Positions 1 through 4,836 of a stretch of DNA of 6,249 bases are shown here, piece after piece. The notes beneath the pieces were generated by a model. That model made no database searches, was not told the origin of the DNA, and saw only the letters and a program-made list of their open reading frames with translations. Position 1 is the first letter of the stretch; each line of letters starts with the position of its first letter. Source of the DNA: Acidimicrobiales bacterium (GTDB lineage: Bacteria; Actinomycetota; Acidimicrobiia; Acidimicrobiales; UBA8190). The translations under genes were made by a program, and so were the position numbers. Location of the stretch: positions 1-6,249 of the forward strand of contig JASHZK010000394.1 in assembly GCA_030042575.1 (NCBI GenBank), written 5' to 3'.

Positions 1-356
1 AAGAGCTGACCACAGAGGTTGGGGAAGGAGGGGAAGCACATGGAGCCGATGACGCCGTTGGCGTCCATGTCGCGCACCCGCTCGTGGATGTCGTAGCAGC
101 CGGCCCGGATCTCCTGGAACGACGTGGGCTCGATGCCGTACTCCTCCACGGGCCGGCCGGCCACGGCATTGAGACCGATGTTGGTGGCCTCTTTGCCGTC
201 GAACCGCCATATCTCGGTGCCGTCGTGGCGCCGGGTGACCACCGGAGCCTCGTCGGCGAAACGGGCGGGCAGGCGTCCCTCGAACATGTCGGGGGGCTCG
301 ACCACGTGGTCGTCGACGCTCACCAACACCAGGTCGTCGATGCTCAGCGCTCCCAC
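1..356 (-). CDS. Amidohydrolase family protein (COG2159 type), N-terminal part, runs off left edge
   Basis: On the minus strand an open frame runs from a GTG at 356-354 to the window edge with no stop, giving about 118 N-terminal residues. It begins V-G-A-L-S-I-D-D-L-V and soon has VDDHVVEPPDMF (residues 14-25). This is the first metal-site strand of the ACMSD-like amidohydrolase superfamily, with D15-x-H17 in place of the usual HxH. Further along, residues 82-113 include R..C-Y-D-I-H-E-R-V-R-D-M-D and a GVIGSMCFPSFPN stretch, typical of COG2159 proteins. The family holds metal-dependent TIM-barrel hydrolases and decarboxylases of about 350-400 residues, so roughly two thirds is missing here. 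The GTG start is supported by a strong Shine-Dalgarno sequence five bases upstream. The gene diverges from the CoA-transferase operon and may share its control region and pathway. Substrate unknown. Confidence 0.88.
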   Translation of the reverse strand, partial: MGALSIDDLVLVSVDDHVVEPPDMFEGRLPARFADEAPVVTRRHDGTEIWRFDGKEATNIGLNAVAGRPVEEYGIEPTSFQEIRAGCYDIHERVRDMDANGVIGSMCFPSFPNLCGQL

Positions 357-361
357 GTCGT

Positions 362-366
362 CCTCC
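362..366 (-). promoter_or_regulatory. Ribosome binding site of the amidohydrolase
   Basis: Read on the minus strand, GGGGAGGA (368-361) contains GGAGG five bases before the GTG at 356. It is the feature that fixes the amidohydrolase start, since no in-frame ATG lies nearby. Confidence 0.75.
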
Positions 367-370
367 CCGA

Positions 371-385
371 CGGCACGGTGTGCCG
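371..385. repeat. Small perfect inverted repeat in the divergent region
   Basis: CGGCAC (371-376) and GTGCCG (380-385) are exact reverse complements separated by GGT. In RNA from the minus strand this would form a short GC-rich hairpin in the amidohydrolase leader just upstream of its ribosome binding site. With only six pairs in GC-rich DNA it may be chance. Confidence 0.3.
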
Positions 386-408
386 GTGGCCGGCCGTGGC
401 CCGAACCT

Positions 409-420
409 GACACGCGTGTC
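409..420. promoter_or_regulatory. Operator-like perfect palindrome overlapping the -35 box
   Basis: GACACGCGTGTC is a 12-bp perfect palindrome that overlaps the predicted -35 hexamer. Its position suits a repressor of the TetR or a similar dimeric family. No regulator gene is present in the window to pair with it. Confidence 0.4.
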
Positions 421-421
421 G

Positions 422-435
422 GAGAACACGTTATC
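422..435. promoter_or_regulatory. Second operator-like inverted repeat overlapping the -10 box
   Basis: GAGAACACGTTATC pairs at five of seven positions around a 2-bp centre and has the core AACNNGTT (425-432). That core is shared with binding sites of the mycobacterial cholesterol regulator KstR (TNNAACNNGTTNNA). The outer T and A of the KstR consensus are not matched here, so this is only a resemblance. It overlaps the predicted rightward -10 and also a possible minus-strand -10 (TAACGT, 433-428). Confidence 0.3.
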
Positions 436-445
436 GTCGGGCCTC

Positions 446-1828
446 GTGGGCCGACAGGGGGACGAGCTGTCGTCGGCCGGCGCTCCCGATGGCGCCGATG
501 GCCCCGATGGCGCCGGTGGTGCCGCCCCGGCGCCGCCCATGGCCCTGGAGGGCGTGCGCATCCTCGACTTCACCCGGCTCGGCTTCGGGGCCCAGGCCAC
601 GTTGATCTGCGGGTGCCTGGGAGCCGAGGTCATCCGGGTGGAGAGCACCGTCCGCCCCGACCCCATCCGGGTGATGCCCCCCTATGTGCCCGAACCGGGC
701 AGCAGCGGCGAAGGGTTCGGTGCCGCCACGCTGGCCAGCGCCACCTCGGCGGCCAGTCCCAACCGGGGGGGCATCTTCTACAAGTACAACACCGGGGGTA
801 AGCGCTCGATCACCGTCGACGCCCGCCATCCCAAAGGGCTCGCCCTGCTGCGCCGACTGGTGGCGCTCTGCGACGTGGTGACCGAGAGTTTCGCCGCCGG
901 CACCTTGGAGCGATGGGGGCTGGGATATGTCGACCAGCGCGCCGTCCGTCCCGACATCGTCTACGTCTCCATGTGCGGCTTCGGGCACGAAGGTCCTGAC
1001 ACCGCACAGGTCACCATGGGCCCCACCGCCCAGGCCCTCACCGGGCTCACCTTCCTGGTGGGGCTACCCGACCGGCCGCCGGCCGGCTGGTCGTTCTCGT
1101 ACCTGGACCATGTGGGCGGCTACCTCGGGGCGGTGGCCGTCGTGGCCGGACTGCTGCATCGCGCCCGCTCCGGCCGAGGCCAGCACATCGACGTGTCCCA
1201 GCTGGAGCCGGCCACCGCACTGTCGGGCGCCATCCTCCTCGACGCCTTGGTGAACGGCCGCTCGTCGCGCCGGCCCGGTTTCCCCACCGGCAACCGCCGG
1301 CCGGACTCCGCCCCCGGCGGCGCCTACCGGGCGGCCGGCGACGACCGGTGGGTGGTGATCTCCTGCCGCACCGAGGCCCACTGGAGGGCACTGGTGGCGG
1401 CCATGGGATCGCCCCCGTGGGCCGCCCAGCCCCGTTTCGCCAGCTTCGACTCACGGCGCGTCCACGCCGGGGAGATCGACACCCATGTCGAAGCGTGGAC
1501 GGCGCAGCGAGACCGCTACGAGGTGATGGACCTCCTCCAGCGGGCCGGCGTGCCCGCCGGGGCCGTGCAGGACGCGGCCGACCGTCTCGAGCGCGACCCG
1601 CAGCTGGCCGACCGGGGCCACTTCACCAGGCTGGGCAACGACGAGGTGGCCCCCCTGCCGCTCGAGGGCCTGCCCCTGCGCATGAGCGCGACGCCTGCGC
1701 ACACCGGGGGTCGCTTGCGGCGGGGCCCGCCCACCCTCGGTCAGGACACCGACGAGGTGCTGCGCGACCTCGTGGGCATGGAGACCGGAGAGATCGCCGC
1801 CCTGCGGGCTGAAGGAGTGCTGTCGTGA
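446..1828 (+). CDS. Family III CoA-transferase (CaiB/BaiF), first of a tandem pair
   Basis: From the GTG at 446 this gives 460 residues. Family III CoA-transferases move CoA between acids through an aspartyl-CoA thioester. The family core starts at residue 32 (M-A-L-E-G-V-R-I-L-D-F), followed by G-A-E-V-I-R-V-E, NTGGKRSITVDARHPKG, a GFGHEGP stretch and SYLDHVGGYLGA. D221 (codon 1106-1108) sits at the position of the catalytic Asp. GQHIDVSQLE and the late GVPAGAVQDAADRLERDPQL segment are also standard. The start is uncertain: in-frame GTGs lie at 380 and 416 and an ATG at 539, and none has a Shine-Dalgarno. I prefer 446 because the predicted promoter places the transcript start there. The 539 start (429 aa) would fit the family length best and would drop a repetitive Gly/Asp/Ala/Pro leader. 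The stop overlaps the next gene by GTGA, and the two homologues may form a heteromer like BbsEF. Substrate unknown. Confidence 0.88.
   Translation: MGRQGDELSSAGAPDGADGPDGAGGAAPAPPMALEGVRILDFTRLGFGAQATLICGCLGAEVIRVESTVRPDPIRVMPPYVPEPGSSGEGFGAATLASATSAASPNRGGIFYKYNTGGKRSITVDARHPKGLALLRRLVALCDVVTESFAAGTLERWGLGYVDQRAVRPDIVYVSMCGFGHEGPDTAQVTMGPTAQALTGLTFLVGLPDRPPAGWSFSYLDHVGGYLGAVAVVAGLLHRARSGRGQHIDVSQLEPATALSGAILLDALVNGRSSRRPGFPTGNRRPDSAPGGAYRAAGDDRWVVISCRTEAHWRALVAAMGSPPWAAQPRFASFDSRRVHAGEIDTHVEAWTAQRDRYEVMDLLQRAGVPAGAVQDAADRLERDPQLADRGHFTRLGNDEVAPLPLEGLPLRMSATPAHTGGRLRRGPPTLGQDTDEVLRDLVGMETGEIAALRAEGVLS
488..523 (+). repeat. 9-bp tandem repeat in the leader of the first CoA-transferase
   Basis: Units GATGGCGCC, GATGGCCCC, GATGGCGCC and a degenerate GGTGGTGCC follow each other at 488, 497, 506 and 515. 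If translated they encode DGA-DGP-DGA-GGA, a flexible segment ahead of the conserved domain at ATG 539. Expansion or loss of units would stay in frame. Confidence 0.7.
1812..1817 (+). promoter_or_regulatory. Ribosome binding site of the second CoA-transferase
   Basis: AAGGAG lies inside the end of the preceding gene, seven bases before the GTG at 1825. It is a near-ideal Shine-Dalgarno and supports the GTG start despite the 4-bp gene overlap. Confidence 0.75.
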
Positions 1829-3090
1829 CCGCCGTGGACACCTCGGCGCCCGGGCGCCGGGCCCGGGCACCGGCGCCCCTCGACGGCGTCCGGGTGCTGG
1901 AGCTGGTCGACGAGTCGGCCGAGTACTGCGGACGCCTGTTGGCCGGCCTGGGAGCAGACGTGGTCAAGGTGGAGCCACCCGAAGGGGCGCCGTCGCGCCG
2001 GCTCGGGCCCTTCCTCGACGACGAGCCCGGCCCCAACCGCAGCCTGGCCTTCTGGGCCGACAACGTGGGCAAACGCTCGGTCGCCGTCCCCGCCGGCGCC
2101 GAAGGGGACGCGGCTGTGGTTCGCCTGGCCACCAAGGCCGACGTCCTCGTGCACAGCCTGCGGTCGAAGGAGGCCGAGGCGCGGGGCTTGACCTACGACC
2201 GCCTGGCCTCGTCGATCCCCTCGCTGGTGGTGTGCGCCGTCACCCCCTTCGGCCAGAGCGGGCCGTGGGCCGACTACCAAGCCGACGACCTCGTGCTCAT
2301 GGCCCTGGGAGGGTCCATGGCCGCCTGCGGCTACGGCCCCGGGCCCCAAGGCGGCTACGACACCCCGCCACTGGCCGCCCTCGGTGACCAGGCCTGGCGC
2401 ACGGCCTCGACCTATGCCGCCATCGCCGTGCTGGCCGCTCTGTGGTGGCGCGACTTCGGTGGCCCCCGCCGGGCCCGAGGAGCACCGGGCGACGTCGGTG
2501 CCGGCGGCGGTGGCGGTCAATTCGTCGACGTGTCGGCTCACGAGTGCTCGGCGTCGATGACCGAGTGGCACTGCATGACGTACCTGTGCTCGGGAACGGT
2601 GTTCCGCCGGGGGCCGCACCCGGCGCTCACGGGTACCGACGGGCGGCAGGTGGCCGCCCTCAACCCGGACTTCCTCGGTCCCCACGTGTTCGCCAACATG
2701 CTGGCCATGCTGGAGTCGCAGGGGGTGGCGGGCGAGCTGTCCGACCCCGCTTTCGCCGATCCCGCGCATCGCGCCGCCAACTATCGCCAGGTGTGGCGGG
2801 CCATGAAACGCCTGGCCGCCAGCAACGACGCCGAGACCCTCTACCGCCTGGGCCAGTCGGCCGGTCTGCCCTGGGGGGTGATCCGGGCCCCCGAGGAGGT
2901 GGTGGACGACGCCCATCTCCAGGCCCGGGGCCACTTCGTCGAACTCGAGCACCCCGAGTTGGGCCGGCCCGTCACCTACCCGGGTGCCCCCTTCCTGGCC
3001 CACGCCTCGCCCTGGCGTCTCGAGCGGCGGCCGCCGCTCGTGGGCGAGCACACCGACGAGGTCCGACGCCAGTGGGACGTGCCCTGGTGA
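1825..3090 (+). CDS. Family III CoA-transferase (CaiB/BaiF), second of a tandem pair
   Basis: A 421-residue protein, normal for the family, starts at a GTG overlapping the previous stop (GTGA, 1825-1828) with a good ribosome binding site. Conserved parts in order are PLDGVRVLELVD (18-29), G-A-D-V-V-K-V-E-P-P-E-G (43-54), DNVGKRSVAV (79-88), PFGQSGPWADY (141-151) and PPLAALGDQAWRTAS (181-195). D188 (codon 2386-2388) is the expected catalytic Asp. GQFVDVSAHE (231-240) and GLPWGVIRAPEEVVDDAHL (347-365) complete the fold. It is clearly diverged from its upstream neighbour, so the pair looks like two specialised subunits or two enzymes rather than a recent duplication. Both keep the Asp, so neither is obviously a dead subunit. 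An unusual Gly/Arg-rich insertion of about 15 residues lies near 211-230. It probably loads CoA onto a pathway acid; substrate unknown. Confidence 0.9.
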   Translation: MTAVDTSAPGRRARAPAPLDGVRVLELVDESAEYCGRLLAGLGADVVKVEPPEGAPSRRLGPFLDDEPGPNRSLAFWADNVGKRSVAVPAGAEGDAAVVRLATKADVLVHSLRSKEAEARGLTYDRLASSIPSLVVCAVTPFGQSGPWADYQADDLVLMALGGSMAACGYGPGPQGGYDTPPLAALGDQAWRTASTYAAIAVLAALWWRDFGGPRRARGAPGDVGAGGGGGQFVDVSAHECSASMTEWHCMTYLCSGTVFRRGPHPALTGTDGRQVAALNPDFLGPHVFANMLAMLESQGVAGELSDPAFADPAHRAANYRQVWRAMKRLAASNDAETLYRLGQSAGLPWGVIRAPEEVVDDAHLQARGHFVELEHPELGRPVTYPGAPFLAHASPWRLERRPPLVGEHTDEVRRQWDVPW

Positions 3091-4322
3091 GAAGCACCGT
3101 CGGCCGCGCCTGCATCGTCGGCATCGGCGAGACGCGCTATGCCAAATGGGGGGGCATCACCGAAGCAAGCGAGTACGCGCTGGCGGTGACGGCGATCCGG
3201 GCCGCCCTGGACGACGCCGGGATCCCCGTCGCCCTGGTGGACGGACTGGCCAGCTTCGCCGACGACCGCAACCTGGCCACCTTCATGGCCGCCGACCTCG
3301 GTATCGCCGAGCTGCGCTACGCCACCATGTCATGGCTCCCCGGCGGAGGCGGAGCCGGGGCGGCGGTGGCCAACGCAGCCATGGCCATCGAGTGCGGACA
3401 GGCCGAGGTGGTGGTCGTGTACCGCTCGCTGTGCCAGGGCCAGTTCCGCCGCTTCGGCCGAGGAGCGGGCAACCAGCCTGCCGGCGTCCGCGCCGGCGCC
3501 CGCCCGCCGGGGATCCGGCGGGCCAAGAGCCTGCTCGAGGCGCACGTGGCCTTCACCATGCCCTTCGGCATGTTCGGGCCTCCCATCGCCTATGCCATGG
3601 TGACCAAGCGGCACATGCACCGCTACGGCACCACCCCCGAGCAGCTGGGCGCCGTGGCCGTGACCACCCGAGCCCACGCCAACCGCAACCCCCGCGCCGT
3701 GATGGCGGACCGTCCCATGACCATGGAGGACTACCTGTCGTCGCGCATGGTGTCGGATCCCTTCCGCCTCTTGGACTGCTGCCTGGAGAGCGACGGTGCC
3801 TGTGCGGTGGTGGTCACCACCCCCGAGCGGGCCGCCGACGCCCGCCGGCCACCGGTGGAGATCCTCTCCAGCGCCCAGGGCACGCTGCGCGGCTTCGGCC
3901 ACGGCCAGTACTCCAATGTCTCGATGGACGACGACGACTACGCCAGCGCCGGGGCTCGCCAGGTGGCGGCCCGGCTGTGGGGCCGGGCCGGTGTCGGCCC
4001 CGAAGACGTCGACGTGGCCCAGGTCTACGACCATTTCACCGGCCTCGTGCTCATGAGCCTGGAGGACTTCGGCTTCTGTGGAGCGGGCGACGGCGGGCCC
4101 TTCGCCGCCTCGGGCGCGCTGGCCTGGCCGGACGGCTCGCTGCCCACGAACACCCACGGTGGCTCGCTGTCGGAGGCGTACGTGCACGGCCTCAACCACG
4201 TGGTCGAGGGGGTGCGCCAACTGCGCGGTGACTCGACCTGCCAGGTGAAGGGGGCCGAGACCTGCCTCGTGGCCAGTGCGGCCGGGGTGCCCACGAGCGC
4301 GCTGGTGTTGGGAAGGCCCTGA
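3087..4322 (+). CDS. Thiolase-fold protein, Ltp2-like retro-aldolase candidate
   Basis: 411 residues from a GTG overlapping the previous stop (GTGA, 3087-3090); the Shine-Dalgarno is weak, so translation is probably coupled. The fold is that of the SCP-x/thiolase superfamily: CIVGIGETRYAKWG (9-22), AIRAALDDAGI (37-47), IECGQAEVVVVYRS (101-114), RHMHRYGTTPEQL (175-187), VAQVYDHFTG (310-319) and NTHGGSLSEAYVHG (355-368). The thiolase nucleophile position is glycine (GGGG, 86-89) and the C-terminal Cys is lost too. The thiolase His of the GHP motif is replaced by Y365, and Y314 lies in YDHF. This tyrosine pair and the SEAYVHG motif resemble Ltp2, the actinobacterial steroid side-chain aldolase that works with a DUF35 partner. 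The next gene is such a partner. I infer cleavage of a beta-hydroxyacyl-CoA rather than classical thiolysis; substrate unknown. Confidence 0.87.
   Translation: MRSTVGRACIVGIGETRYAKWGGITEASEYALAVTAIRAALDDAGIPVALVDGLASFADDRNLATFMAADLGIAELRYATMSWLPGGGGAGAAVANAAMAIECGQAEVVVVYRSLCQGQFRRFGRGAGNQPAGVRAGARPPGIRRAKSLLEAHVAFTMPFGMFGPPIAYAMVTKRHMHRYGTTPEQLGAVAVTTRAHANRNPRAVMADRPMTMEDYLSSRMVSDPFRLLDCCLESDGACAVVVTTPERAADARRPPVEILSSAQGTLRGFGHGQYSNVSMDDDDYASAGARQVAARLWGRAGVGPEDVDVAQVYDHFTGLVLMSLEDFGFCGAGDGGPFAASGALAWPDGSLPTNTHGGSLSEAYVHGLNHVVEGVRQLRGDSTCQVKGAETCLVASAAGVPTSALVLGRP
4311..4316 (+). promoter_or_regulatory. Ribosome binding site of the first DUF35 gene
   Basis: GGAAGG (within GGGAAGG) lies seven bases before the ATG at 4324. 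It selects this ATG over the upstream in-frame start at 4276, which would overlap the thiolase-fold gene by 47 bases. Confidence 0.6.
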
Positions 4323-4323
4323 C

Positions 4324-4836
4324 ATGGCACCTGCCTCGGCGGGCACCGGGGAGCGCTTCTTCCCCGACGAGATGCCGTCCCCGGCCGCCAACGCCGAGAC
4401 GGCGGGTTGGTGGGAGGCCTGTCTGTCGCACCGGCTCGTCGTGCAGCGCTGCACCGGGTGCGCCACCACCCGCCATCCCCCCGGTCCGGTGTGTCCTGCC
4501 TGCAGCTCGCTCTCCTGCGAGTGGTCGGAGCTTCCCGGGACGGGAATCGTGTACACCTTCAGCATCGTGCGCCAAGCCTTCTTGCCGGCGCTGGCCGGCA
4601 CGGTGCCGTACGTGGTGGCCGCCATCGAGCCCGACGGGGGCCGAGGCGTGCGCTTCGTGTCCAACGTGGTGGACTGCGACCCCGAGGAGGTCGAGATCGG
4701 CATGGCGGTCGAAGTCGTCTGGGAGGACATGGGCCCCGAGCTGTCCGTGCCGCGCTTTCGCCCTCGGCCCGCCCCGGTGGACGGGGGCGGCGGCGGTGAC
4801 GACGGCGGTGACGACGGCGGACAGGGCGGGCCATGA
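4324..4836 (+). CDS. DUF35 zinc-ribbon/OB-fold protein, partner of the upstream thiolase-fold protein
   Basis: 170 residues from the ATG at 4324, one base after the preceding stop. An N-terminal helix region (about 25-40, AGWWEACLSHRLVVQ) leads into a rubredoxin-like zinc ribbon with C43-x2-C46-x10-C57-x2-C60. The OB-fold follows (about 66-145: GTGIVYTFSIVRQAF, VPYVVAAIEPDG, GVRFVSNVVD, EIGMAVEVVWEDM). Proteins of this family bind thiolase-superfamily enzymes (BbsA with BbsB; ChsH2 DUF35 domain with Ltp2) and help bind the CoA part. Position directly after an Ltp2-like gene supports that role here. All four zinc ligands are present. The C-terminus (153-170) is an extra Gly/Asp tail encoded by 12-bp tandem repeats, outside the conserved domain. 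The stop overlaps the next ATG (ATGA, 4833-4836). Confidence 0.9.
   Translation: MAPASAGTGERFFPDEMPSPAANAETAGWWEACLSHRLVVQRCTGCATTRHPPGPVCPACSSLSCEWSELPGTGIVYTFSIVRQAFLPALAGTVPYVVAAIEPDGGRGVRFVSNVVDCDPEEVEIGMAVEVVWEDMGPELSVPRFRPRPAPVDGGGGGDDGGDDGGQGGP
4792..4821 (+). repeat. 12-bp tandem repeat at the end of the first DUF35 gene
   Basis: GGCGGTGACGAC occurs at 4792-4803 and again at 4804-4815, followed by a partial third unit GGCGGA. It encodes G-G-D-D repeats in the tail of the protein. Copy number could change by slippage without shifting frame. Confidence 0.8.

Larger units (their letters stand above)
407..437 (+). promoter_or_regulatory. Predicted promoter of the CoA-transferase/thiolase operon
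   Basis: CTGACA at 407-412 matches the TTGACA -35 consensus at five of six positions. TATCGT at 432-437 fits the actinobacterial -10 form TANNNT. The spacing is 19 bp, slightly long. A start of transcription about eight bases after the -10 would fall at or next to the GTG at 446, so the message could be leaderless, as is common in actinobacteria. This would also explain the lack of a Shine-Dalgarno before any candidate start of the first CoA-transferase. Predicted by eye only. Confidence 0.45.

Noticed and set aside
431..433. TTA codon as a developmental (bldA-type) control point in the first CoA-transferase
   Set aside because: It would be coding only if translation began at 380 or 416. The promoter evidence and family alignment favour a later start, which makes it part of the control region.
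422..435. A true KstR-type operator
   Set aside because: The AACNNGTT core is present, but the outer T and A of TNNAACNNGTTNNA are G and C here. I keep it only as an operator-like repeat, without naming the regulator.
124..801. Plus-strand open frame spanning the amidohydrolase start and the first CoA-transferase
   Set aside because: The translation is Arg/Pro/Gly-rich with no domain, and it overlaps two recognisable genes in other frames.
1741..3051. Minus-strand open frame of 436 codons opposite the second CoA-transferase
   Set aside because: It mirrors the coding frame of a clear CaiB/BaiF gene, has low-complexity composition and no family motif. It is a composition artefact.
3087..4322. 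Ordinary acetyl-CoA acetyltransferase annotation for the thiolase-fold genes
   Set aside because: Both proteins lack the nucleophilic cysteine and the second cysteine, so a standard thiolysis reaction is not supported by the sequence.
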